Origin: Solirubrobacterales bacterium
GTDB lineage: Bacteria; Actinomycetota; Thermoleophilia; Solirubrobacterales; Solirubrobacteraceae
Assembly: GCA_027449125.1 (NCBI GenBank)
Contig: DAIDME010000045.1
Span: forward strand, 1-64,000
Direction of reading: 5' to 3'
Length of the DNA stretch: 64,000 bases
Shown: positions 43,747 to 52,523 of the stretch, one piece after another
Position numbering within the stretch: position 1 is the first letter of the stretch
How the letters are laid out: each line of letters starts with the position of its first letter
Notes under the pieces: model-generated
The model's database searches: none
The model's input: only the letters and a program-made list of their open reading frames with translations
Told to the model about the DNA's origin: nothing
Made by a program: the position numbers and the translations under genes

Positions 43747-44702
43747 TGCCCACGGACGCCACCCAGCACGAAGCCCTCGTTCACCTCGGAGCATCCACCG
43801 CCGAGGCGGTGGCCCGTGTCCTCGACACTTTCGTGCCAGACGGCGTGATCCGCGGCGAGGCGAGCGTCATCTCCGACGGACAGAGCCCGTTTGCAAACCT
43901 GCCGCCCGGCGGCGTCGCAGCGTCGGTGCGCTACGTCAACGGAGTGACCGGCGCAAACGTGTTCCTGATGACCCCGCGCTGTGCGCGTGCCCTTGCACAG
44001 GCCATGGGGGTGCCCGACGCCGACGACGACGAGCTCGGCGAGCTCGAGATGTCCGCTGTCGGCGAGGCCTCGAACCAGATGCTCGCGACTGCCGCAGCCG
44101 CGATCAGTGTGGTGATCGGCCAGGAGATTGACATCGCGCCGCCGGACGTGCGGCTGCTGACTCCAGACACCGACCCAGACGAAGCGTGGGGCACGGCACC
44201 GCACGCCTGCTCAACCTCGTTTACGATCGCCGGCGAACCGTGTCGGCTCGTGCAGCTGGTGCCCAACGCGTTCGTGGTACGCATGGCGCGGGCACTCGAC
44301 GAACTCGCCGTGGAGCACACCCCGGTCGTCCACGACGCTGACGCCGGCGAGGACCCGGGTGCGGGCGCGGCAAGCAGCGCCGTACCGATCACTCAGAAGC
44401 TGAGCGACATGAAGCTTCGCTTCTGGGCTGAGCTCGGTCGCACCGAGCTGCCGATCGGCGTCGCGCTGGAGCTGCCCGGTGGCGCTGTAGTCGACCTCGA
44501 TCGCACCGCCGACGCGCCGGTCGACCTGTTCGTGAACGGCCTCTGCTTCGGCCACGGCAAGCTGCTCGTCACCGCGGACGGCGAGTGGGCGATTGAGGTC
44601 GTGGCGCTGACCCGCCCGACGATCCGCAGGCCGGCACTGGTCGGCGGCGCCGGCCTGGTCCCGGCTCACGACCGCATCGAAACCCAGAAAGGAAGCAACT
44701 GA
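43746..44702 (+). CDS. fliY: FliY: CheC-like phosphatase fused to a FliN (SpoA) domain
   Basis: A 318-residue protein. The first 200 residues are CheC-like, with a clear second phosphatase helix (ELEMSAVGEASNQMLATAAAAIS, E-x2-N) but a degenerate first helix (HEALVHLGASTAEAVARVL, no E-x2-N). The C-terminal SpoA domain (about 215-295) has LGRTELPIGVALELPGGAVVDLDRTADAPVDLFVNGLCFGHGKLLV. FliY in Bacillus is a C-ring phosphatase for CheY-P. Here it may have a single active site. It lacks an obvious N-terminal CheY-binding peptide. A separate FliN exists at 36726. Confidence 0.9.
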   Translation: MPTDATQHEALVHLGASTAEAVARVLDTFVPDGVIRGEASVISDGQSPFANLPPGGVAASVRYVNGVTGANVFLMTPRCARALAQAMGVPDADDDELGELEMSAVGEASNQMLATAAAAISVVIGQEIDIAPPDVRLLTPDTDPDEAWGTAPHACSTSFTIAGEPCRLVQLVPNAFVVRMARALDELAVEHTPVVHDADAGEDPGAGAASSAVPITQKLSDMKLRFWAELGRTELPIGVALELPGGAVVDLDRTADAPVDLFVNGLCFGHGKLLVTADGEWAIEVVALTRPTIRRPALVGGAGLVPAHDRIETQKGSN

Positions 44703-44703
44703 A

Positions 44704-45063
44704 ATGGCCCGTGTACTCATCGTCGACGACGCAGCCTTCATGCGCAAGCTGCTCAACGACGCGCTCACAAACGGTGGTCACGAGGTCGTCGGCGAAGCCG
44801 CCAACGGCAACGAGGCGGTGGCCCGCTGGCAGGAGCTCCATCCAGAGCTGACGACGCTCGACATCACCATGCCGGACAAGGACGGCCTGACGGCGCTGTC
44901 GGAGATCATGGCGATCGACCCGTCAGCGAAGGTGATCATGTGCTCAGCGCTCGGCCAGGAGGGCAAGGTCCTGGAGGCTGTCAAGCTCGGCGCAAAGGAC
45001 TTCGTGGTCAAGCCGTTCCAGCCCCCGCGGGTGCTGGAGGCCGTCGAGAAGGCGCTCGCCTGA
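44704..45063 (+). CDS. cheY: Chemotaxis response regulator CheY
   Basis: A 119-residue single receiver domain with D8-D9, the phosphoacceptor D53 (TLDITMPDKDG), Ser/Ala in IMCSALGQ and Lys in FVVKPF. The MARVLIVDDAAFMRKLL start is typical of Bacillus/Thermotoga CheY. It is directly downstream of fliY, whose product would dephosphorylate it. A 147-base gap with a candidate promoter separates it from fliO. Confidence 0.95.
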   Translation: MARVLIVDDAAFMRKLLNDALTNGGHEVVGEAANGNEAVARWQELHPELTTLDITMPDKDGLTALSEIMAIDPSAKVIMCSALGQEGKVLEAVKLGAKDFVVKPFQPPRVLEAVEKALA

Positions 45064-45149
45064 ACCCAGCCGGCGCACCGCCCGGCGCTCGCGCTCGAGT
45101 GGGATCGCCGCGCAGGCCGCCCTGCCGGGCCCGGAATCCCTGCCAGCCC

Positions 45150-45177
45150 TAAAGCTGGACGGCCCATCGGTCGATTA
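45150..45177 (+). promoter_or_regulatory. Candidate sigma-28-like promoter for the fliO-P-Q-R-flhB-A-F genes
   Basis: TAAAG-N15-GTCGATTA lies in the cheY-fliO gap, 33 bases before the fliO ATG. The -35 equals the enteric TAAAG core, the -10 has two mismatches to GCCGATAA, and spacing is one base longer than the best sites. Plausible but weaker than the main set. Confidence 0.4.
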
Positions 45178-45210
45178 CCTGGGTGACCTCATTGCCGTAG
45201 GTCTCCCTCG

Positions 45211-45759
45211 ATGAAACGCTTCACGTGCTCACGTGGCGTGCGCCTGACGTGCGCCGCCACAACCATCTCGTGCCTTTCCGTCATCTGGCAGGCCTCACCA
45301 GCGCTGGCCGCGACCGACGCGGCTCGCTTCGGCGCTAACCGCCCACTGCACCTGTCAAGCGCGGCGGCGCCGCACGCGGTGACCAGCGGTCTCAGTGGCA
45401 CGATCGTCCGCACCGTGGTGGCGCTGTTGATTGTGATCGCCGTGATCTACGGGCTGACGTGGCTCCTCAAGCAGTCGCGCGCCACACGCAACCCCACCAT
45501 GGGTGAGGGGCTTGCGCAGATCGCATCGCTCCCACTCGGGCCGAACCGCTCGGTGACGCTGGTCCGAGTCGGCGCCGAGCTGCACCTGCTGGGCGTCGCC
45601 GACCACTCGATCAGCCCGATCAGAGTCTTCAACGAGGAGGAGGCCTACGAGCTCGGCATCCCGTTCGACCCTGAAGACGTCCCATCGCACGCACCAGCCA
45701 CCGGCGCGCAGACGGCGTACCGGCTCGTCGACGCGCTACGTCGCCTGACCGTCCGTTAG
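45211..45759 (+). CDS. fliO: Flagellar biosynthetic protein FliO
   Basis: A 182-residue protein. It starts with a signal-peptide-like segment (VRLTCAATTISCLSVIWQASPALAA), then a membrane span (IVRTVVALLIVIAVIYGLTWLLKQS, about 70-92) and a cytoplasmic FliO domain with LAQIASLPLGPNRSVTLVRVGAELHLLGVADHSISPI. FliO assists FliP assembly in the export gate. The cleavable-looking N-terminus suggests a short extracytoplasmic segment. fliP follows 9 bases downstream. Confidence 0.85.
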   Translation: MKRFTCSRGVRLTCAATTISCLSVIWQASPALAATDAARFGANRPLHLSSAAAPHAVTSGLSGTIVRTVVALLIVIAVIYGLTWLLKQSRATRNPTMGEGLAQIASLPLGPNRSVTLVRVGAELHLLGVADHSISPIRVFNEEEAYELGIPFDPEDVPSHAPATGAQTAYRLVDALRRLTVR

Positions 45760-45768
45760 GACCAGCCA

Positions 45769-46404
45769 GTGAAGATCGACACCTCCAACGCCGTTCAGAT
45801 CCTGCTGCTCGTCGGCGGCCTCTCGCTGGTCCCCGCGCTGCTCTTCGTGGTCACCGGCTTCAGTCGGATCCTGATCGTTCTGGGCTTCATCCGCACCGCC
45901 ATTGGGACGTCCACCACACCCCCCAATCAGGTCCTCGTCGGGATCGCACTGTTCCTCACCCTGTTCGTCATGATGCCCACGATCAACGCGATCAAGAAGA
46001 CCGCGTGGGACCCACTACAGCACCACCAGATCAGCGACACACAGGCCCTCACACGAGCTGAGCAGCCACTGCGTCAATTCATGTTCCAGCAGACTGGCGC
46101 CAACGAGCTCTCACTCTTCGTGAACCTCTCGAAGATTGCGACGCCGCACACCGAGGGCCAGGTTCCGACCTACGTTCTCATCCCTGCCTTCATCATGAGT
46201 GAGATGAAGACGGCCTTCGAGATCGGCTTCCTGATCTTCCTCCCCTTCCTGATCATCGACTTGATCGTGAGCTCGACACTGATGAGCATGGGCATGGTGA
46301 TGTTGCCGCCGACATTCATCTCCATGCCGTTCAAGATCCTGCTCTTCGTCCTCGTCGACGGCTGGGACCTGGTCGCTCGCGCGCTCGTTTCGAGCTTCCA
46401 CTGA
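45769..46404 (+). CDS. fliP: Flagellar export gate protein FliP
   Basis: A 211-residue gate protein. Conserved blocks include LVPALLFVVTGFSRILIVLGFIRTAIGTSTTPPNQVLVGIALFLT, QPLRQFMFQQTGANELSLF, LIPAFIMSEMKTAFEIGFLIFLPFLIIDLIVSSTLMSMGM and FKILLFVLVDGWDL. FliP with FliQ and FliR forms the export channel. Most FliP proteins begin with a cleaved signal peptide; here the GTG start leaves the mature-type N-terminus only, while FliO carries a signal-like segment instead. Confidence 0.95.
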   Translation: MKIDTSNAVQILLLVGGLSLVPALLFVVTGFSRILIVLGFIRTAIGTSTTPPNQVLVGIALFLTLFVMMPTINAIKKTAWDPLQHHQISDTQALTRAEQPLRQFMFQQTGANELSLFVNLSKIATPHTEGQVPTYVLIPAFIMSEMKTAFEIGFLIFLPFLIIDLIVSSTLMSMGMVMLPPTFISMPFKILLFVLVDGWDLVARALVSSFH

Positions 46405-46430
46405 TGCTCGGGACGAGGTGAAGACAGCCG

Positions 46431-46703
46431 ATGAGCCAGGATATCGTTGTCAATCTGGCCACACAGGCGATGACCTTGGCCTTTGAGGTGGCTGGGCCGA
46501 TCCTGCTGGTAGGTCTCGTCATCGGTCTCGCCGTGAGCCTCTTCCAGGCTGTGACCCAGATCCAAGAGCAGTCACTGTCGTTCATCCCGAAGATTGTCGG
46601 CATGGCCGTCCTCATCGTAGTTCTCGGTCCGTGGATGATGGACAGGCTCATCAACTACGTGACAAACCTCTACGTGGCGATTCCCTCTCTCTTGGGCCGA
46701 TGA
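46431..46703 (+). CDS. fliQ: Flagellar export gate protein FliQ
   Basis: A 90-residue, two-span protein. VVNLATQAMTLAFEVAGPILLVGLVIGLAVSLFQAVTQIQEQSLSFIPKIVGMAVLIVVLGPWMMDRLINYV matches FliQ throughout, including the conserved TQIQEQSLSFIPK loop. Four copies wrap around FliP/FliR. Overlaps fliR by 4 bases. Confidence 0.96.
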   Translation: MSQDIVVNLATQAMTLAFEVAGPILLVGLVIGLAVSLFQAVTQIQEQSLSFIPKIVGMAVLIVVLGPWMMDRLINYVTNLYVAIPSLLGR

Positions 46704-47494
46704 CCACAGCGCAGCTGACACAGCTACTGTCGGGCATCGGCGCCAGAAATGTGTTTGCGTTCTTCCTGGTGTTCGCCCGGATCACGCCTCTCTTCATCGT
46801 GGCGCCCGCATTCTCATCACAGATGCTGCTCCCGACGGTGCGCACAGTACTGGCACTCGCCCTCACGTTCGGCCTGGCGCCGCTGGCGATGCACGGTCAG
46901 TCGATCCCGGAGAGCGTCCTGCCGGTCGCAGGTCTGCTGGTCGAGAACTTCCTGGTGGGGCTCGGCCTGGCTTACACGATCGCCTGCATATTCGGAGCCA
47001 TCCAGGCAGCTGGTGTGCTGGCCGACGCCTTTGGCGGCTTCTCGTTCGGCGCCACCGTGGACCCGCTCGACGGCAACCCGGGTGGGACGCTCACGAACCT
47101 CTACACGATGATCGGGCTCGCAACGTTCCTCGTGATAGGCGGGGATGCCTGGACCGTGCGCGGCCTCAGCGCCACCTTCAGAGCCGTCCCGCTGACCGCG
47201 GACGTGGCCGTCAGACCCCTCGTGGGCGCTGTTGAAACCGCATCGGCCTCGCTGCTCGTTGGGGCTGTCGAAATTTCTGCGCCGGTGATGCTGGCCCTGC
47301 TCATCACTGACATTGCCCTGGGCGTCATGTCAAAGGTCGTACCGCAGCTGAACGTGTACGCCGTGGGCTTCACTGTCAAAGTCGGCGTCACTCTGCTGAT
47401 CGTGGGCGTGTCCCTGCCATTCATCGGCGGCTGGCTGACGAACGCGCTCGAAGGCTCGCTCTACGGCACGCTGCAGAGTCTCAAAATCGGCTGA
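46700..47494 (+). CDS. fliR: Flagellar export gate protein FliR
   Basis: A 264-residue multi-span protein. The FARITPLFIVAPAFSSQMLLPTVRTVLALALTFGLAP start, ENFLVGLGLAYTIACIFGAIQAAGVLADAFGGFSF and PQLNVYAVGFTVKVGVTLLIVGVSLP blocks identify FliR. The ATG at 46700 in the fliQ stop overlap is chosen over the longer frame running back through fliQ. flhB follows 3 bases later as a separate gene rather than the fliR-flhB fusion seen in some clostridia. Confidence 0.95.
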   Translation: MTTAQLTQLLSGIGARNVFAFFLVFARITPLFIVAPAFSSQMLLPTVRTVLALALTFGLAPLAMHGQSIPESVLPVAGLLVENFLVGLGLAYTIACIFGAIQAAGVLADAFGGFSFGATVDPLDGNPGGTLTNLYTMIGLATFLVIGGDAWTVRGLSATFRAVPLTADVAVRPLVGAVETASASLLVGAVEISAPVMLALLITDIALGVMSKVVPQLNVYAVGFTVKVGVTLLIVGVSLPFIGGWLTNALEGSLYGTLQSLKIG

Positions 47495-47497
47495 GAG

Positions 47498-48571
47498 ATG
47501 GCACAGAAGGACGACAGGACTGAGAAGGCCACGGCAAAGCGTCGTGGCGATGCGCGCTCAAAGGGGCAGGTCGCGCGCAGCACCGACATGACGAGCGCGG
47601 CCGTGCTGATGGCCGGCCTGGCGGGCGTGGCCCTTGTCGGGCCGACCGTCATGCACGCGACGGCCGGCGCGATGATCGACATCTTCGGGCAGGTCGCGAG
47701 GCCGCAGAACGCCTACTCAGGGGCTGGCCTGCATGGATTGCTGGGCCTCACGGAGAACACCTTGCTGCGGACGGTCGCCCCGATAGGTGGTCTGTGCGTG
47801 CTTGCCGCGGTGCTCGTCAATCTCCTGCAGGTGGGCTTGCGCTTCACGCCCACTGCCTTGCGACCAAGCTTCGCCGGCCTGAATCCCATCAACGGATTCC
47901 GGAACCTCTTCAGCCTCAAGTCGACGTTCAAACTCGGCAAGGACCTCGTCAAGATCGCGATCATCGGAGGCCTTGTGGCACTGGTCCTGGTCCCGGACCT
48001 GACGAGGATGGCCGCTGGCGTCGGCACGAGCCCTTATGGAGTCGGCATGCTGATGCAGTCCGGAGCGAAGTCCATCGCGCTGCGCGCGGCGGTCGCCTAC
48101 CTCGTCATCGGCATAGTCGACCTGGTATGGCAGCGCCGACGCTTCGAGAAGGGGCTGCGCATGACCAAGCAGGAGGTCAAAGACGAGAACAAGCAGCACG
48201 ACCTGCCGCCTGAGGTGAAGCGTGCGATCCGGCGTAGGCAGTTTCAGCGTGCGCGCGCCCGCATGATGGCCGCCGTGCCGCGGGCCGACGTCGTGGTCAC
48301 CAACCCCACGCACTACGCGGTGGCGCTGGAATACAGCGGTCAGCATCCGGCCCCGCTCGTTGTCGCCAAGGGCCGTGACCACGTGGCCGCCCAGATTCGC
48401 AGGATCGCCGAGGAGCACGGCGTGCCGGTCGTTCCCGACCCGCCACTCGCGCGCGAGTTGTATCGGGTCGTGGACGTTGACCAGATGATCCCCGCCGACC
48501 TCTATGCCGCAGTGGCACAGGTACTCGCGTTCGTCTATCGAATGGCCGCACGCAAGCGAGCGGGCGTATGA
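47498..48571 (+). CDS. flhB: Flagellar export switch protein FlhB
   Basis: A 357-residue protein: the DDRTEKATAKRRGDARSKGQVARSTD cytoplasmic start, four membrane segments, and the autoproteolytic NPTH site at about residues 269-272 in VVVTNPTHYAVALEY. The conserved downstream PPLARELYRVVDVDQMIPADLYAAVAQVLAFVY is also present. Cleavage between Asn and Pro switches export from hook to filament substrates in response to FliK. Complete and normal in length. Confidence 0.96.
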   Translation: MAQKDDRTEKATAKRRGDARSKGQVARSTDMTSAAVLMAGLAGVALVGPTVMHATAGAMIDIFGQVARPQNAYSGAGLHGLLGLTENTLLRTVAPIGGLCVLAAVLVNLLQVGLRFTPTALRPSFAGLNPINGFRNLFSLKSTFKLGKDLVKIAIIGGLVALVLVPDLTRMAAGVGTSPYGVGMLMQSGAKSIALRAAVAYLVIGIVDLVWQRRRFEKGLRMTKQEVKDENKQHDLPPEVKRAIRRRQFQRARARMMAAVPRADVVVTNPTHYAVALEYSGQHPAPLVVAKGRDHVAAQIRRIAEEHGVPVVPDPPLARELYRVVDVDQMIPADLYAAVAQVLAFVYRMAARKRAGV

Positions 48572-48605
48572 CCACACCTACGCGGCCCCGGGCCGGGAGG
48601 CGCTG

Positions 48606-50687
48606 ATGGCTGAATCCGGTAGCAACCCATTGATCGATCGCATCCTCGGTCGCACGGACCTCATGGCGGCCGTGGCGATCGTGACCGTGGTCACGATGCT
48701 GATCATCCCGCTGCCGCCAACGGTGCTGGACTTCATGATCACGCTGAACATCTCCGGCGGGCTGATGGTCGTTGTGGCTGCCATGTATCTGCAGTCGCCG
48801 CTGGAGTTTTCGGCGTTCCCGAGCCTCCTCCTGATGACGACGATGTTCCGCCTGGCCATCAACGTGTCGGTCACCAGGCAGATCCTGTCGACCGGCAATG
48901 CGGGCTCGGTGGTCAAGGCATTTGGACAGTTCGTGGTCCGCGGTGACGTGATCATCGGCCTCGTCATCTTCCTCGTTCTCGTCGTGATCCAGTTCGTCGT
49001 CGTTACCAACGGCGCTGGCCGAGTCGCGGAGGTAGCGGCCCGATTCACGCTGGACGCAATGCCAGGCAAGCAGATGGCGATCGACGCCGACCTCAATGCC
49101 GGCATGATCACCGACACGGAGGCACGCAAGCGCCGGTCGGAGATCGCTCGTGAGGCTGACTTCTATGGAGCCATGGACGGCGCATCGAAGTTCGTTCGAG
49201 GCGACGCCACGGCAGCTGTGCTGATAACGATGATCAACCTCATCGGCGGCATCATCGTTGGCCTGCTCGACCGGCACCTGACCTTCAGCCAGACGATCAA
49301 CACGTACTCCACGCTTACGGTCGGCGATGGCCTCGCGGCCCAGATACCTGCGTTGCTCATCTCCGTTGCGACCGGCATCATCGTCACGCGAAACGCATCC
49401 GAGCGGGACCTCGGTTCCGAGATCGCGAAGCAGATCCTCTCTCAGCAGAAGGCGACACTCGTCACCGGATCGGTGATCAGCGCCTTCGCGCTGATCCCGG
49501 GACTGCCGAAGCTGCCATTTCTGGTGGTGGGCGGCGCGCTGCTGCTGGTCGGCCGGCGCGTTCGGAATGGGCTGCCAGCCTCACTGATGACGCCCGACCC
49601 GACACCTGAGCTGCCCACCCCACCGCCCGCTGACAGCGCCTCACGCGACACCGTGCTGAAAGAGCTGCCGATCGACGCGCTGGAACTGGGCGTCGGCTTT
49701 GGGCTGGTGCCGCTGGTGGACCGTCGTGCCGGTGGCAACCTCGCCCAGCGAGTGTCGATGATTCGTCGCCAGATCGCAGGTGACCTCGGCATCGTCATCC
49801 CGCGCGTACGCATCCATGACGAGGTTGACTTGGACTCCCACGAGTACGTGTTCAAGGTACGCGGAGGGGAGGTCGCACGCGGCAAACTGATGGCCGGCCA
49901 TCTCCTGGCTATGGATCCCGGCGACGCGACCGGCACGCTTCAGGGGATTCCAACGACCGAGCCCGCTTTTGGTCTGCCGGCGGTCTGGATCCACCAGAGC
50001 ATGCACGCGGAGGCGGAGGCGCTTGGCTACACCGTGGTAGACGGTGAGTCTGTGATCGTCACGCACCTCACCGAGACGATCCGCTCAAACGCCGCCCAGC
50101 TACTGACCAGACAGGATGTGAGGCAGCTCCTGGACCAGCTAAAGACGACGAACGAGGCGGTGGTGAGCGAGGTGGTGCCGGACGTGCTCACGCTCGGAGA
50201 GATCCAGCGCGTACTGCAGGCGCTGCTGGCGGAAGGCGTTTCGATCAGAGACCTCGGCGCGATAGTCGAAGCGGTCGGCGACAAGGCGCGCCTGACACGC
50301 GATCCGGTGCTGCTCGCGGAGTATGCCCGTCAGGCGCTGGGTCGCACGATCACTGCGCCGTACCTGGACGAAACCCGCACGCTGTTTGCGATAACGCTCG
50401 ACCCGACGGTCGAGCACGAGGTCGTCGCAGCCATAACCCAGACAACTGAGGGCGAGTACCTGGCGATGGAGCCGGCACGCGCACAGGCTGTATTGACGGC
50501 GCTGCGCACGCAGTCCGACGAGGCCGCCGCAAAGGGCAGCCTGCGTCCGGTGCTGCTCTGCTCGGCCCGCGTTCGCAGACACCTTCGCAGGCTGGTTGAG
50601 CATACGCTGCCGCACCTGGCCGTATGCTCCTACAACGAGATCACCGCCGGCATCAGCGTGGAGACGGTCGGAGTAGTCAGCACATGA
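48606..50687 (+). CDS. flhA: Flagellar export gate protein FlhA
   Basis: A 693-residue export-gate protein. Eight membrane segments fill the first 330 residues, with the FHIPEP-type signatures LEFSAFPSLLLMTTMFRLAINVSVTRQIL and AARFTLDAMPGKQMAIDADLNAG. The cytoplasmic domain (about 360-690) binds chaperone-substrate complexes and has FGLPAVWI, YTVVDGESVIVTHLTE and LLRRxDVRxLLD-like segments. The ATG at 48606 yields the family N-terminus. Confidence 0.96.
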   Translation: MAESGSNPLIDRILGRTDLMAAVAIVTVVTMLIIPLPPTVLDFMITLNISGGLMVVVAAMYLQSPLEFSAFPSLLLMTTMFRLAINVSVTRQILSTGNAGSVVKAFGQFVVRGDVIIGLVIFLVLVVIQFVVVTNGAGRVAEVAARFTLDAMPGKQMAIDADLNAGMITDTEARKRRSEIAREADFYGAMDGASKFVRGDATAAVLITMINLIGGIIVGLLDRHLTFSQTINTYSTLTVGDGLAAQIPALLISVATGIIVTRNASERDLGSEIAKQILSQQKATLVTGSVISAFALIPGLPKLPFLVVGGALLLVGRRVRNGLPASLMTPDPTPELPTPPPADSASRDTVLKELPIDALELGVGFGLVPLVDRRAGGNLAQRVSMIRRQIAGDLGIVIPRVRIHDEVDLDSHEYVFKVRGGEVARGKLMAGHLLAMDPGDATGTLQGIPTTEPAFGLPAVWIHQSMHAEAEALGYTVVDGESVIVTHLTETIRSNAAQLLTRQDVRQLLDQLKTTNEAVVSEVVPDVLTLGEIQRVLQALLAEGVSIRDLGAIVEAVGDKARLTRDPVLLAEYARQALGRTITAPYLDETRTLFAITLDPTVEHEVVAAITQTTEGEYLAMEPARAQAVLTALRTQSDEAAAKGSLRPVLLCSARVRRHLRRLVEHTLPHLAVCSYNEITAGISVETVGVVST

Positions 50688-50702
50688 GTGGGTCCGTGAG
50701 AG

Positions 50703-52523
50703 ATGGCCACTGAAAGCAAAGCCAGCTCCGAGCCAGAGGTGCGTACCTACCGAGGTCGCACGCTGGAGGAGATTCTGCCTCGAATCAGGGCAGAGCTGGG
50801 CGCGGACGCGATCATCGTGCGCGAGCGCGAGGGCCTGGTGGGCGGCGTCGGCGGCTTCTTTGCGCAGCGCTTCATAGAGGTGGACGCACACGGTGGAGCA
50901 GACGTGCCCGACTCCTCCGCGCGAACCCTCGGGGACGGACACGCCATCGACATCTACGACGACTCCGTCGAGGACCTATTCGACGCGCTTCTCGGAGACC
51001 CAGATCGCGACCACCGCGACGCAACAGGCAACGCGGGTGACGCGATCACGGCCGAGGAGCAGCGGCCGGAGCACCCGCTGCGCGGCTTCAGAGCCAGCCG
51101 GCGCGAAGGCGCCTGGGATGCTGAGCGCGAACCGGAGACACAACCACATCTGCCTCCGATCGGCGACGGCGAACGGATCATCCCCAAGCAACCCGAGGTC
51201 CAGACGCCCAGCAGGCGCAGCCTCGAGACCAGCGTCTTCCTCGAGCGGTTGCGAGCCGCGTCCGAGGCGCTACCGGACGAGGCGCTACCGGACGAGGCTG
51301 GCCAGGCGGAGGACGCAACCGCGCGCGCAGGGCAGTCCGGCGAGACGGCAGCCGCAGAGAGCACTGCGGTTGAAGTCGGTCCCGAAGCCCAGCCTGAGCG
51401 TCAGCGCCCGCGGGTGCCGCGCGGCGCGACACCGGATGCGAGTGCGACCAGCGGGCGGACACGCCCGGCGATAGCCGCTGCGGCCGCGCCGCAGGGCGGA
51501 ACACCCGCCCGCCGGCGCCCTCCCTCGCTGCGAGACGGACTCGCGACCGGTGACCCCAGCGTCGCACCCGCAACATACAAGCGGCGCTCGCCGATCCCGT
51601 CCGATGCTGGCGGCATCGCCCGGGCGCCATCCGGTGATGCGACGCCCGCGACACTCGCTCTGCGCGGCGAGGAGTATGGGCTAGCCGGACTCCGTGGTCT
51701 CATCACCCGGCTGATGGGCGGCAGGCTGGGACGCCGCACGCTGCCCAGACCCTCCCCCCCACACGCGCTCGACCAAGCCGCTGTGGCGGCTTTGATCACG
51801 GCACTGACCGCCCGTGGCGCCAGCCTGCGTTGGGCACAGGAGCTGGTGAGTGCGGCCGGCGCCCATTGCATGCCGTTCAGCGACGACCTGAGAGCCGCGG
51901 TGCAGGCTGAGCTGGCCGGTCGCGTGCTCACCGCCTCCTCGCCACCGGCGCAGGGAGCAGTGGTGGCCTTCGTCGGCTCGGGTGGAGCCGGCAAGACAAG
52001 CTGCACCGCAGCTTTGGCGAGCGTCTACAGTCGCGGCAGCAGCCTTGGCGTGACGGTGGTGACCATCGACCAGCCAGACGGCGCCAGAGAGCTCCGCCGT
52101 GTCCTCGGCGCAGATGGAGTGCCTGTGCTGTCACTCAGCCATCAGCGGGCGCCAAGCGTCATCCATACGGCTCGCCAGAGCGGGTTCGTGATCGTTGACA
52201 CACCCACCACGACGCCGACCGACGCAGCCGCGCTGGCGGCCACGTCAGGAAGGCTCGGGGAGCTCGCGCCGGATGCTGTCCTGATCGCACTGCCGGCGAC
52301 GCTGAGCCCGCCAGCGGCCGCGCGCGCGCTCGACGGGTTCCAGCAGGTCGGGCCTGCGGCGATCGCCATCACGCACGCGGACGAGACCGACCAGCTCGCG
52401 GTCGCGGTCGAGCTGTCGGTGACACGGCGGACACCGCTCGCCTACCTGCACGCTGGCCGCGACCACCGCAGCGCGCTACACGCGGTGCAAGCGAGCTCGC
52501 TGGCGGCAAGACTACTTGCGTGA
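50703..52523 (+). CDS. flhF: FlhF-like SRP-type GTPase with degenerate G motifs
   Basis: A 606-residue protein. The N-terminal B domain (EVRTYRGRTLEEILPRIRAELGADAIIVREREG...FFAQRFIEV) is typical of FlhF. A long acidic/Pro/Arg linker (about 70-330) separates it from the N domain (ITRLMGGRLG...LITALTARGASLRWAQELV) and the GTPase domain with P-loop GSGGAGKTS (K431). The G3 motif, normally DTAGR, reads VDTPTTTP near residue 500, and the usual TKLD of G4 appears only as THADETD. GTP hydrolysis may therefore be altered. FlhF normally controls flagellar number and placement with FlhG, but no flhG follows; a PilZ gene does. Confidence 0.85.
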   Translation: MATESKASSEPEVRTYRGRTLEEILPRIRAELGADAIIVREREGLVGGVGGFFAQRFIEVDAHGGADVPDSSARTLGDGHAIDIYDDSVEDLFDALLGDPDRDHRDATGNAGDAITAEEQRPEHPLRGFRASRREGAWDAEREPETQPHLPPIGDGERIIPKQPEVQTPSRRSLETSVFLERLRAASEALPDEALPDEAGQAEDATARAGQSGETAAAESTAVEVGPEAQPERQRPRVPRGATPDASATSGRTRPAIAAAAAPQGGTPARRRPPSLRDGLATGDPSVAPATYKRRSPIPSDAGGIARAPSGDATPATLALRGEEYGLAGLRGLITRLMGGRLGRRTLPRPSPPHALDQAAVAALITALTARGASLRWAQELVSAAGAHCMPFSDDLRAAVQAELAGRVLTASSPPAQGAVVAFVGSGGAGKTSCTAALASVYSRGSSLGVTVVTIDQPDGARELRRVLGADGVPVLSLSHQRAPSVIHTARQSGFVIVDTPTTTPTDAAALAATSGRLGELAPDAVLIALPATLSPPAAARALDGFQQVGPAAIAITHADETDQLAVAVELSVTRRTPLAYLHAGRDHRSALHAVQASSLAARLLA

